In this document: one piece after another, positions 55,268 to 64,000 of the stretch
How the letters are laid out: the number at the start of each line of letters is the position of its first letter
Numbering within the stretch: position 1 is the stretch's first letter
Source of the DNA: FEN-1219 sp964503125
Lineage (GTDB): Bacteria; Pseudomonadota; Gammaproteobacteria; Steroidobacterales; Rariloculaceae
DNA: 64,000 nt
Assembly (NCBI GenBank): GCA_964503125.1
Contig: CAZCZE010000014.1
Coordinates: forward strand, 44,434-108,433
Reading direction: 5' to 3'
Program-made: the position numbers and the translations under genes
Notes under the pieces: generated by a model
What the model saw: only the letters and a program-made list of their open reading frames with translations
What the model was told of the DNA's origin: nothing
The model's database searches: none

Positions 55268-55732
55268 ATGACGACACCGAAAGTCGGAACGAAGGTCGGG
55301 GCTTTCAAGGTCAACACGACGGCCGCGACGCTGACCAACAAGGATCTCGCGGGCCGCCCCTACGTCCTGTATTTCTATCCGAAGGACGACACGCCGGGCT
55401 GCACGCTCGAAGGCAAGGATTTTCGCGACCATCACGCCGAGTTCGAGCGCCTCCGGTGCCGTGTCCTCGGCGTCTCGCGCGACAATCTGGCGTCGCATGC
55501 AAGGTTTCGCGACAAGCACGCCCTGCCCTTCGACCTGATCTCCGATCCCGAGGAGAAGCTCTGCCGTCAGTTCGACGTCATCAAAGAGAAGAACATGTAC
55601 GGCCGGAAGGTGCTCGGCATCGAGCGCAGCACGTTCCTGATCGACGCGGCGGGCGTGCTCCGCCGCGAGTGGCGTAAAGTCAAGGTCGACGGCCACGCCG
55701 CCGAGGTGCTCGGTGCCGTGCAAGGGCTTTAA
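55268..55732 (+). CDS. bcp: Thioredoxin-dependent peroxiredoxin (Bcp/PrxQ)
   Basis: A 154-residue peroxide-reducing enzyme. The peroxidatic cysteine is C45 in YPKDDTPGCTLEGKDF. The resolving cysteine found five residues later in E. coli Bcp (GCTVQAC) is replaced here by lysine; other cysteines are C64 and C99, of which C99 (EEKLCRQF) is common in the family. It may act as a one-Cys enzyme or use a different partner. The frame has an earlier ATG inside the repeat, but ATG 55268 gives the correct N-terminus. Confidence 0.93.
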   Translation: MTTPKVGTKVGAFKVNTTAATLTNKDLAGRPYVLYFYPKDDTPGCTLEGKDFRDHHAEFERLRCRVLGVSRDNLASHARFRDKHALPFDLISDPEEKLCRQFDVIKEKNMYGRKVLGIERSTFLIDAAGVLRREWRKVKVDGHAAEVLGAVQGL

Positions 55733-55786
55733 CGGAACGCGCTGCCGCCGGCGCGGTCGATATGGCAGGATGAACGCCTGTCTTCC

Positions 55787-57247
55787 ATGGGTGCAATGAC
55801 CGTGAAGCGTTGGCTCGCCATGCTAGCGGCCGTATGGGCGGTGCCGGTCCAGGGGGCCGAGCTGCCCGATTTCGGCACGCCCGCCGACGCGGCCCTGAGC
55901 AAGAGCCGCGAGGCACAGATCGGCCGCGGCGTCATGCTCCAGCTGCGCAACGCCGGCGTCGTCGTCGACGACCCGTTTCTCGCCGAGTATGTGGCGTCGC
56001 TCGGCTCGCAGCTCGCGAGCCACGTCAACGACGGCGAGTTCGACTTCCACTTCTTCCTCGTCAAGGACGACCGCATCAACGCGTTCGCGCTGCCGGGCGG
56101 CTTCATCGGCCTGAACTCGGGGTTGATTCTGGCGAGCGAGACGGAAAGCGAGCTCGCCGGTGTGCTGGCTCACGAAATCTCGCACGTCACGCAGCGGCAC
56201 ATCGCCCGCGCGGCCTACGACAATCAGCGCACGAGCATCGTGTCGCTGGCGGCCATGCTCGCCGCGCTCGTGCTCGGCGCTGCAGGCGACGTCAGCGGCG
56301 ATGCCATGACCGGTATCGTGACCGCGTCGCAGGCGCTCGCGGCGCAGCGCCAAATCAACTTCACGCGCTCGCACGAATACGAGGCGGATCGCGTCGGCAT
56401 CGAGCTTTTGGCCGGGGCCGGCTTCGACCCGCAAGGCATGTCGGGCTTCTTCGAGAAGCTGGGCCGGCGCTACGGCGCGACGTCGCAGTACGTTCCCGAG
56501 CTGTTGCAGACGCACCCCGTGACGGCGGAGCGCGTCGCCGAGGCGCGCGGCCGCGCGCGGCAACTGCCCGGCGTCGTGCACACGAGCAGTCCGGCCTACG
56601 CGTTGACGAAGGCACGGCTCGTGGCCCTGAACGCCGCCACCCCCGAGGCGGCGCTCCAGACTTTCGAGAGCAAGAGCGCGAAGGACGCCCCCGAGAATCG
56701 CTACGGGCTCGCGCTCGCGTCGATGCGCATGTCGCTGCACGACAACGCCGAAGGGTTGTTTCGCGGCCTCATCGCGGACTACCCCAACGTCATGGCGTTC
56801 CGCGTCGGCCAAGCCGAAGCATTGGCCCGGGGCGGCGCGACGACGACGGCCCTCGAGGTCTACGCGGACGCGATTCGCCTGTTCCCGCGCAATATCCCGC
56901 TGACCATCAGCTACGCAGAGACCTTGATCTCGGCCGGCAAGCCCGCCGAGGCACACGAGCTCCTGCTCGACCTCTTGAACAACGTGCCGGCGACCGCCGA
57001 GCAGCTGCGCCTCATCGCTCGCGCGGCCAACGCCGAGGGCGACGTCGCGAACGCCTATTTCTACATGTCGTACTACTACGTGGCCATCGGCAACCTGCCG
57101 CTCGCGATCGATCAAGTCCGGATGGCGCTCGAAACTCCGGACGCCAACGAGATCGACCGGGCACGCTTCCGCTCGCGCCTAGACCAGCTCATCGAGTATC
57201 TCCCCGACGAGCAGCGCGAGCTCGCCAACGCGAGACGCCCCCGCTAG
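55787..57247 (+). CDS. bepA: M48 family metalloprotease, BepA-like
   Basis: A 486-residue periplasmic zinc protease/chaperone that supports outer-membrane protein assembly (formerly YfgC). Signal peptide (WLAMLAAVWAVPVQGA) cleaved near residue 24. The zinc motif HEISH is near residue 130 (VLAHEISHVTQRH) and the third ligand is in SHEYEADRVG near 200. The C-terminal half from about 290 is a TPR region. Following bcp by about 55 bases matches its common neighbourhood. A second ATG three codons on could be the true start. Confidence 0.93.
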   Translation: MGAMTVKRWLAMLAAVWAVPVQGAELPDFGTPADAALSKSREAQIGRGVMLQLRNAGVVVDDPFLAEYVASLGSQLASHVNDGEFDFHFFLVKDDRINAFALPGGFIGLNSGLILASETESELAGVLAHEISHVTQRHIARAAYDNQRTSIVSLAAMLAALVLGAAGDVSGDAMTGIVTASQALAAQRQINFTRSHEYEADRVGIELLAGAGFDPQGMSGFFEKLGRRYGATSQYVPELLQTHPVTAERVAEARGRARQLPGVVHTSSPAYALTKARLVALNAATPEAALQTFESKSAKDAPENRYGLALASMRMSLHDNAEGLFRGLIADYPNVMAFRVGQAEALARGGATTTALEVYADAIRLFPRNIPLTISYAETLISAGKPAEAHELLLDLLNNVPATAEQLRLIARAANAEGDVANAYFYMSYYYVAIGNLPLAIDQVRMALETPDANEIDRARFRSRLDQLIEYLPDEQRELANARRPR

Positions 57248-57296
57248 AACCGGCCCGTTTTCGCCCGCGACGGCCACCCGTTTGCGGCCAAGCGAA

Positions 57297-57319
57297 ATAG
57301 TACTAAAATAGTCCACTAT
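57297..57319 (+). promoter_or_regulatory. Putative Rrf2/IscR-type operator of the suf operon
   Basis: The sequence ATAG-TACT-AAAA-TAGT-CCA-CTAT lies 25 bases before the regulator gene. It resembles the IscR type 1 site (an ATA...ACT-AT rich-AGT...TAT imperfect palindrome), with the left half two bases shorter. It probably overlaps the promoter. Autoregulation by the Rrf2 protein encoded next is inferred. Confidence 0.6.
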
Positions 57320-57343
57320 CATGAGCCGCGAGGATTCGCAGCG

Positions 57344-57799
57344 ATGCTGCGCATGAGCAAATTGACCGACTACGGCACGATGGTGCTCGCCCAACTCTCG
57401 GTGAGCGACCACGGGTGGACGACGGCGGGCCAAATCGCCGGCGCGACTCACCTCGCGCAGCCCACCGTGAGCAAACTCTTGAAGTCGCTCGTGCACGCCG
57501 GGCTCGTGGTGTCGACGCGGGGCGTGCAAGGCGGCTATGCGCTTGCGCGGCCGGCCGCGACGATCAGCGCCGCGGAGATCCTCGCCGCGCTCGAGGGCCC
57601 GGTCGCAATCACGGAATGCAGCTCGTCGACGGGTGGCTGCGAGCTCGAATCGTTCTGCCGCGTCGGCACGGCTTGGCAACGTATCAATCACAGCATCCAC
57701 CGGGCTCTCGAAGGCGTGAGCCTCGCCGACCTCCAGGAGCGCCGCGACCACCTGCCGAACCTGCGTACGGACCTGCGCACCGCAGCCGTGGCTCGGTGA
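57344..57799 (+). CDS. Rrf2-family regulator of SUF Fe-S assembly
   Basis: A 151-residue winged-helix regulator. It begins MLRMSKLTDYGTMVLAQLSV and contains the recognition region HLAQPTVSKLLKSLVHAGLV; the cysteine cluster CSSSTGGCELESFC (three cysteines) near residue 92 is that of the Fe-S binding Rrf2/IscR group. TIGR02944-type SUF regulators have this form. As the first gene of the operon, 13 bases before sufB, it likely senses Fe-S status and represses the operon. GAGGA nine bases upstream supports ATG 57344. Confidence 0.92.
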   Translation: MLRMSKLTDYGTMVLAQLSVSDHGWTTAGQIAGATHLAQPTVSKLLKSLVHAGLVVSTRGVQGGYALARPAATISAAEILAALEGPVAITECSSSTGGCELESFCRVGTAWQRINHSIHRALEGVSLADLQERRDHLPNLRTDLRTAAVAR

Positions 57800-57812
57800 G
57801 GACGACTTAGCG

Positions 57813-59261
<1,449 letters not shown>

Positions 59262-59275
59262 ACGGAGCGCTTGTG

Positions 59276-60028
59276 ATGCTGACCATCGAAAACCTCCACG
59301 CCCGCGTCGGCGAGCGCGAGATTCTCAAGGGGTTGAGCCTCGAGATCCCGGCAGGCGAAATCCATGTCCTCATGGGCCCGAACGGCTCGGGCAAGAGCAC
59401 GCTCGCGCAAGTGCTCGCAGGGCGCGAAGACTACGAAGTCACGGCGGGCCGCGTCCTATTTCGCGGCCAGGACTTGCTCGCGCTCGCGCCCGAGGAACGG
59501 GCACGCGCCGGCGTCTTCCTCGCCTTCCAGTATCCCATCGAGATTCCCGGCGTGAACAACGCGTACCTCCTGAAGGCCGCACTGAACGCGCAACGCCAAG
59601 CGCGCGGCGAGCCGCTCGTCGACGCGTTCGAGTTCATGAAATTAATCAAGACTAGAATGGATCTTATTCAAATACCTAAAGATTTTCTGACCAGAAGCGT
59701 CAACCAGGGGTTCTCGGGCGGCGAGAAGAAACGCAACGAGATCTTGCAGATGCTGCTGCTCGAGCCACGCCTGGCAATCCTCGACGAGACCGATTCGGGC
59801 CTCGACGTCGACGCCTTGAAGGTCGTCGCCCACGGCGTCAACAGCCTGCGCTCCCCCGAGCGCTCGATGCTGCTCGTCACCCATTACGAGCGCCTGCTCG
59901 AGCTCATCGTCCCCGACCGCGTGCACGTGCTGGCCGGGGGCCGAATCGTCAAATCCGGCGGCAAGGAGCTGGCTCGCGAGCTCGACGAACGCGGCTACGA
60001 CTGGCTGCAAGCGGGAGCGAAGGCGTGA
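59276..60028 (+). CDS. sufC: Fe-S cluster assembly ATPase SufC
   Basis: A 250-residue ABC-type ATPase that powers the SufBCD scaffold. Walker A MGPNGSGKSTLAQVLAG is near residue 38, the Q-loop FLAFQYPIEIPGV near 84, the signature FSGGEKKRNEILQM near 148 and Walker B LAILDETDSGLDVDAL near 168. The ATG at 59276 gives the normal length. Codons around 59636-59697 (residues about 121-140) are strongly AT-rich, with TTA, AGA and ATA codons absent from neighbours, although the encoded protein looks normal. Confidence 0.97.
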   Translation: MLTIENLHARVGEREILKGLSLEIPAGEIHVLMGPNGSGKSTLAQVLAGREDYEVTAGRVLFRGQDLLALAPEERARAGVFLAFQYPIEIPGVNNAYLLKAALNAQRQARGEPLVDAFEFMKLIKTRMDLIQIPKDFLTRSVNQGFSGGEKKRNEILQMLLLEPRLAILDETDSGLDVDALKVVAHGVNSLRSPERSMLLVTHYERLLELIVPDRVHVLAGGRIVKSGGKELARELDERGYDWLQAGAKA

Positions 60029-61314
60029 CCGCGGCGACGCTCCCCCTGACGGCCGGCCGCGAGCTGCCGGGGCCGGCGCCCACGCGCGCGGCGCGGCAGG
60101 CGGCGCTCGCCGAGCTCCTGGCCGCAGGCTGGCCGACGCGGCGGCGCGAGCCGTGGCGCTACACCGACCTCGAGCCGCTGTCGACGGCGCAACTCGACCT
60201 GACGCCGACGCCGGCGGGCGGCGCCGCGCGGGACGCCGTTTCGCGACTGCTCGACGCCCCGCAATTCGGCGCGCGTGCGCGCCAGATCGTGCTGCTCGAC
60301 GGCCAGTGGCTGCCGAACCCCGCTGCCACGCTCGCACCTCTCGAGGTCAGTGACACCGAGAGCCGCTGGAGCGAGTTCGAAGCCCGTTTCGCGCGCACCG
60401 TCGCCGCGGCGAGCTACCCGCTCGCGGCGCTCAACACCGCCTTCCTGCAGCGCGGCTTGTGGCTCCGGTTGCCGGCTCGTGCAGCGATCCCAGCACCGAT
60501 CCACATCGTCGTAGCCAGCTCGGCGCGCGCGGGCGTGGCCACTCAGCCGCGGATCGTCATAGAGGCGGGGGAAGGCGCCGAGGCCACGATCGTGCAGCAC
60601 TTCGTCGACTGCGACGAAGCGTCGGCGGGTTGGGTCAACGCCGTGACGCAGCTCGATCTCGCCGCCGGCTCGCGAGTCGAGCTTTACCGCTTTCAACAGC
60701 ACAACGAGCAACGCACGCATACGTCGCTGCTGGCTGCGGAGCTCGCGCCCGGAGCCGAGCTCACGGCGGCGTATTTCGATCTCGGCGGCAAGCTCGTGCG
60801 AAACGACATCGCGGTGCGGCTCGGGGGGCGCGGCGCCCGCACCGAGCTCATCGGCCTGTTCCTCGCCGGCAACGCACAGCACGTCGACGATCACACGACG
60901 ATCCAGCACGCAGCCGGCGAAACGGTGAGCCGCGAGGAGTTCCGCGGCATCATCGGTGAGCGCGGACGCGGCGTGTTCAACGGCAAGGTCGTCGTCGAAG
61001 CCGGCTGTCAGCGCATCGACGCGGAGCAGCGCAACGACAATCTTCTGCTCGGCGAGCACGCCGAGATCGATACCAAGCCCGAGCTCGAAATCTACGCCAA
61101 CGACGTCAAGTGCAGCCACGGCGCGACCGTCGGCGAGCTCGACGCCGAGCAACTGTTCTATTTGCGGGCGCGCGGGCTCGACACGCCGACGGCGCGCCGG
61201 TTGCTCACGACAGCGTTTGCCGCCGTCATCCTCGAGCGCGTGCACGACGAAGCGGTCCGAGCGGAGGCCACGGAGCGCGTCACTGCGCGGCTCGCGAGGC
61301 TCATGGAGTCGTGA
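60025..61314 (+). CDS. sufD: Fe-S cluster assembly protein SufD
   Basis: A 429-residue scaffold subunit paralogous to SufB. It contains the same fold signature in the C-terminal half (VDDHTTIQHAAGETVSREEF, then GRGVFNGKVVVEAGCQRIDA and KCSHGATVGELDAEQLFYLR with its conserved histidine). GTG start at 60025 overlaps the sufC stop by four bases. The N-terminal 130 residues are less conserved, as usual. Confidence 0.95.
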   Translation: MTAATLPLTAGRELPGPAPTRAARQAALAELLAAGWPTRRREPWRYTDLEPLSTAQLDLTPTPAGGAARDAVSRLLDAPQFGARARQIVLLDGQWLPNPAATLAPLEVSDTESRWSEFEARFARTVAAASYPLAALNTAFLQRGLWLRLPARAAIPAPIHIVVASSARAGVATQPRIVIEAGEGAEATIVQHFVDCDEASAGWVNAVTQLDLAAGSRVELYRFQQHNEQRTHTSLLAAELAPGAELTAAYFDLGGKLVRNDIAVRLGGRGARTELIGLFLAGNAQHVDDHTTIQHAAGETVSREEFRGIIGERGRGVFNGKVVVEAGCQRIDAEQRNDNLLLGEHAEIDTKPELEIYANDVKCSHGATVGELDAEQLFYLRARGLDTPTARRLLTTAFAAVILERVHDEAVRAEATERVTARLARLMES

Positions 61315-61315
61315 G

Positions 61316-62569
61316 GTGACGGCCGTAGAGCTCAAGGTGCCGCGCCCGCGCCGCGATTTCGCCGCGTTGCGCGCCGATTTTCCGGCGCTGCAACAGCTCG
61401 TGCACGGCAAGCCCCTCGCTTATCTCGACAACGCGGCCTCGGGCCAGTCGCCGAGGGCCGTCCAGGAAGCGACGGCTCTGCAACAGCGTCTCAATCACTC
61501 CAACGTGCATCGCGGCGTGCATACGCTCAGCGAGCGGGCCACGGCGGCCTTCGAGGCCGCGCGCGATAAGGTCCGCGCGTTCATCAACGCGGGCTCGACG
61601 AAAGAGGTGATCTTCACTCGCGGGACGACGGAGTCGATCAATCTCGTGGCCGCGAGCTTCGGTCGGCGGCTCGTGACGGGGGACGAGATCCTCATCACCT
61701 GGCTCGAGCATCATTCGAACATCGTGCCGTGGCAACTGCTCTGCGAGCGCAGCGGCGCGCGCCTCGTCGTGGCGCCGATCCGCGACGATGGCTCGCTCGA
61801 TGTGGCAGCGTTCGCGGCGCTCTTGAGCAGCCGAACCAAGATCGCTGCCTTTGCCCATGTCTCGAACGCGCTCGGCACGATCAATCCCGTCGCCGAGCTC
61901 ACGGAGAAGGCGCACGCCGCGGGCGCCGTCGTGCTCATCGACGGCGCGCAGGCCGTGCCGCACCAGCGCATCGACGTGCGGGCGCTCGACTGCGACTTCT
62001 ACGCGTTCTCGGGGCACAAGATGTACGGTCCCACGGGCACGGGAGTGTTGTTCGGCAAGAGCGAGTTGCTCGAAAGCATGCCGCCCTATCAAGGCGGCGG
62101 CGACATGATTCTCACGGTGAGCTTCGAGCGCAGCACCTATAACGCCCTGCCCTACAGGTTCGAGGCCGGCACGCCGAACATCACAGGCGTCGTGGGCTTA
62201 GGGGCCGCCGTCGACTACCTCGAGGCCATCGACTTCGCGGCTTTGCGCGCTCACGAGCATGCGCTGCTCGAGTACGCGACGCGGCGCCTGCTCGCTGACG
62301 TCCCGGGCGCGCGAATCATCGGTACGGCGTCTGCGAAGGCAGCAGTGCTGTCGTTCGTCGTCGACGGCATCCATGCCCACGACCTGGGAACCATCGTCGA
62401 TCGCGAGGGTGTTGCGATTCGCACGGGCCACCACTGCGCGATGCCCGTCATGGACCGCTTCGGCGTCGCGGCGACGGCGCGCGCCTCGTTTGCCTTCTAC
62501 AACAGCTCCGATGACGTCGACCGGCTCATCGCGGGCCTCCGCCGGGCCGTGGAGCTTTTCCGTGGATGA
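61316..62569 (+). CDS. sufS: Cysteine desulfurase SufS
   Basis: A 417-residue PLP enzyme that takes sulfur from cysteine. The N-terminus has the YLDNAASGQSPRAV motif, the PLP lysine is in FYAFSGHKMYGPTG near residue 230, and the catalytic cysteine is in IRTGHHCAMPVMDRFG near 370, the short SufS-type loop. The start is the GTG at 61316, two bases after sufD. Its usual acceptor is SufU or SufE; here a sufU follows. Confidence 0.96.
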   Translation: MTAVELKVPRPRRDFAALRADFPALQQLVHGKPLAYLDNAASGQSPRAVQEATALQQRLNHSNVHRGVHTLSERATAAFEAARDKVRAFINAGSTKEVIFTRGTTESINLVAASFGRRLVTGDEILITWLEHHSNIVPWQLLCERSGARLVVAPIRDDGSLDVAAFAALLSSRTKIAAFAHVSNALGTINPVAELTEKAHAAGAVVLIDGAQAVPHQRIDVRALDCDFYAFSGHKMYGPTGTGVLFGKSELLESMPPYQGGGDMILTVSFERSTYNALPYRFEAGTPNITGVVGLGAAVDYLEAIDFAALRAHEHALLEYATRRLLADVPGARIIGTASAKAAVLSFVVDGIHAHDLGTIVDREGVAIRTGHHCAMPVMDRFGVAATARASFAFYNSSDDVDRLIAGLRRAVELFRG

Positions 62570-63011
62570 GCTGCAAGAGCTGTATAGGGAAGTGATCCTC
62601 GATCACAACCGCAACCCGCGCAACTTCGGCGAGCTTGCGGACGCGACGCGCGTGGTCTCCGGAGTCAATCCATTGTGCGGCGACAAGATGACCTTGTACG
62701 TCAAGCTCGCGGGCGGCACGATCGAGGACGTCCGCTTTCGTGGCACGGGTTGTGCGATCTCCGTGGCGTCGTCGTCGCTGATGACGGAGCGCGTCAAGGG
62801 CGCGCGCGTGGCCGAGGCGTTGTCCCTGTTCGACCGCGTCCACGACCTCCTGACCGGCGCCCACGACCACGGGCCCGAGGGCCTCGACAAGCTGGCAGCC
62901 CTCGGAGGCGTGCGCGAGTACCCCTCGCGAGTGAAGTGCGCGAGCCTCGCGTGGCACGCGCTCAAGTCCGCCGTCGCCGACGAGCCCGCGGACAATGTCA
63001 CGACCGAGTAG
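62562..63011 (+). CDS. sufU: SufU-type Fe-S scaffold/sulfur transfer protein
   Basis: A 149-residue IscU-like protein. Conserved cysteines are in NPLCGDKM, GTGCAISVASSSLM and RVKCASLAWHAL, with the SufU-type insertion before the last one. In Firmicutes SufU is a zinc-dependent acceptor for SufS; a gammaproteobacterial homolog may do the same. GTG start at 62562 overlaps the sufS end by eight bases. Confidence 0.93.
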   Translation: MDELQELYREVILDHNRNPRNFGELADATRVVSGVNPLCGDKMTLYVKLAGGTIEDVRFRGTGCAISVASSSLMTERVKGARVAEALSLFDRVHDLLTGAHDHGPEGLDKLAALGGVREYPSRVKCASLAWHALKSAVADEPADNVTTE

Positions 63012-63013
63012 CC

Positions 63014-63568
63014 ATGTACCACTCCCAGAACGAGCCGGTCACCTTTACGCGCGATTGTCCGGCGGTGCTCATTCCCGCAGGCGAGCGCGTCACGCTGCCT
63101 GAAGGCAGCAAGGGGTTCATGACCCAAGCGCTCGGCGGCAGCTTCACGATTTACATCGAGGGGAACCTATTCCGCGTCGCGGGGCGTGACGGGGATGCGA
63201 TCGGCAAGCCGGTGCTCACGGCGCCCGAGGTCCCTGAGGACGCCACGGAAGCCGAAATCGAATCGGCCGTTTGGCAACAGCTACGCATGTGCTACGACCC
63301 CGAGATCCCGATCAATATCGTCGAGCTCGGCCTCGTCTACGAATGCAAGATCGAGCGCGCGGAAGCGGGCCAGCGCGCCGTCAAGATCAAGATGACGCTC
63401 ACGGCTCCGGGCTGCGGAATGGGCGAGATTCTCGCCCAAGACGTTCGCGAAAAAGTCGAAGCCATACCCACGGTCGACCGCGCCGACGTCGAGCTCGTCT
63501 TCGACCCGCCGTGGAGCCAATCGATGATGTCGGAAGCGGCTCGCCTGCAGACAGGGATGATGTATTGA
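63014..63568 (+). CDS. sufT: SUF system protein SufT (DUF59/MIP18 family)
   Basis: A 184-residue protein with an N-terminal extension (about residues 1-75, TIYIEGNLFRVAG) and a C-terminal DUF59 domain: CYDPEIPINIVELGLVYE near 98, and the conserved cysteine in LTAPGCGMGEILAQDV near 138. SufT is an auxiliary maturation factor for Fe-S proteins, matching the long TIGR03406 form. It begins two bases after the sufU stop. Confidence 0.93.
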   Translation: MYHSQNEPVTFTRDCPAVLIPAGERVTLPEGSKGFMTQALGGSFTIYIEGNLFRVAGRDGDAIGKPVLTAPEVPEDATEAEIESAVWQQLRMCYDPEIPINIVELGLVYECKIERAEAGQRAVKIKMTLTAPGCGMGEILAQDVREKVEAIPTVDRADVELVFDPPWSQSMMSEAARLQTGMMY

Positions 63569-63882
63569 GCGCCTGGTTCGACGTGGCCGGCAGCGACGAG
63601 ATCGCGCCCGGCGGTTATGCGGTCGTCGACATCGAGGATGTCGAGATCGCGGTATTCAACCTCGAGGGCGAATTCTATGCCATCGAGGACGTCTGCACCC
63701 ACGACGGTGAGGTCCTGACCGGCGGCCCGGTGATCGGCAACGAGATCGTCTGCCCGCGCCACGGCGCCCGCTTCTGCATCAAGACCGGCGCCGTCACCGC
63801 TCCGCCCGCCTACGAGCCCGTGCCGACTTACCCGGTGCGCGTCGTCGACGGCCGCGTCCAGGTCGAGGTCGGCGAGCGATGA
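63565..63882 (+). CDS. Rieske-type [2Fe-2S] ferredoxin
   Basis: A 105-residue single-domain protein. The Rieske ligands are visible as CTHDG near residue 45 (C-x-H) and CPRHGARF near 63 (C-x2-H). The likely start is a TTG at 63565 overlapping the sufT stop (TTGA), giving SAWFDVAGSDEIAPGG as N-terminus. It resembles the ferredoxin subunits of non-heme oxygenases and the last gene of many suf operons; its partner is unknown. Confidence 0.9.
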   Translation: MSAWFDVAGSDEIAPGGYAVVDIEDVEIAVFNLEGEFYAIEDVCTHDGEVLTGGPVIGNEIVCPRHGARFCIKTGAVTAPPAYEPVPTYPVRVVDGRVQVEVGER

Positions 63883-63911
63883 AAAAAGCCCGTCCCGTCA
63901 CGCGGCACAAG

Positions 63912-63958
63912 CCGGGATCCAGTCATCCCCGATCCCGGGCACCGGCGTCCGCCGGTGC
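63912..63958. repeat. Double hairpin after the suf operon
   Basis: Two adjacent inverted repeats: CCGGGATC/GATCCCGG with an 11-base loop and GCACCGGCG/CGCCGGTGC with a two-base loop. They resemble short palindromic intergenic repeats common in proteobacteria (GGGATCCAG and GCCGG motifs) and are a different family from the AGGA-loop repeats. No T-run is seen, but they may protect or end the suf transcript. Confidence 0.6.
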
Positions 63959-64000
63959 GACGGTGCGCGTCCTCCGACGCTGACAGATGCTGAAACTCTC

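Overview
The window is about 64 kb of GC-rich, densely packed bacterial chromosome and reads as housekeeping DNA of a gammaproteobacterium. The order hrcA-grpE-dnaK-dnaJ-dapB-carA-carB-greA-rlmE-ftsH-glmM-tpiA-secG-tRNA-Leu-nuoA... on one strand is the arrangement I associate with Xanthomonadales and related deep gammaproteobacterial orders (Nevskiales/Steroidobacterales). The divergent fur/bamE pair next to recN, the dnaX-ybaB-recR block beside the SRP RNA gene, and dapA/bamC-like facing gcvR-bcp-bepA also fit Gammaproteobacteria. I would not name a genus from sequence alone.

Layout. 1-8578 (minus): respiratory complex I genes nuoA to nuoJ, nuoJ cut by the window edge, almost all with overlapping stop/start codons. 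8758-14584 (minus): tRNA-Leu(GAG), secG, tpiA, glmM, ftsH, rlmE, greA. 14581-20067 (minus): carB, carA and dapB. 20072-24919 (minus): dnaJ, dnaK, grpE and hrcA, with heat-shock sigma-32 type promoters overlapping the 3' ends of hrcA and grpE. 24998-29440: nadK and recN (plus), fur (minus), bamE (plus), ratA (minus), smpB (plus). 29549-30193: tmRNA gene ssrA, split in its T-loop by a compact group I intron. 30234-30545: decayed 3' fragment of a HerA-like ATPase (DUF853) gene. 30675-33675: cstA, its small YbdD-like partner and a periplasmic YceI protein. 34100-39825: less familiar genes (two lipoproteins, a Ycf46-like AAA ATPase, a coiled-coil FHA protein, small membrane or hypothetical proteins). 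39965-44983: tail-specific protease, a coiled-coil protein, DUF1249, SH3-domain protein and oligoribonuclease. 45014-48299: hinT, recR, ybaB, dnaX, SRP RNA, tRNA-Ser(GGA). 48395-57247: NmrA-like, VOC, M23 peptidase, CNNM/CBS protein, short BamC-like lipoprotein, dapA, gcvR-like, bcp, bepA-like. 57297-63882 (plus): a complete SUF iron-sulfur assembly operon under an Rrf2-type regulator.

Themes. Protein quality control is concentrated here (FtsH, DnaK/DnaJ/GrpE, HrcA, SmpB-tmRNA, Prc, BepA-like). The SUF operon would supply Fe-S clusters to proteins such as NuoB, E, F, G and I.

Two features go beyond routine annotation. First, ssrA carries a 271-nt group I intron whose removal restores a canonical T-arm exactly. 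Second, five intergenic loci carry eight copies of a two-hairpin element whose stems vary with compensatory changes while the loops stay fixed as A-(T/G)-GGA-(T/C) and AGGA; one copy abuts the bcp start codon. No CRISPR array, insertion sequence, prophage or replication origin was seen.
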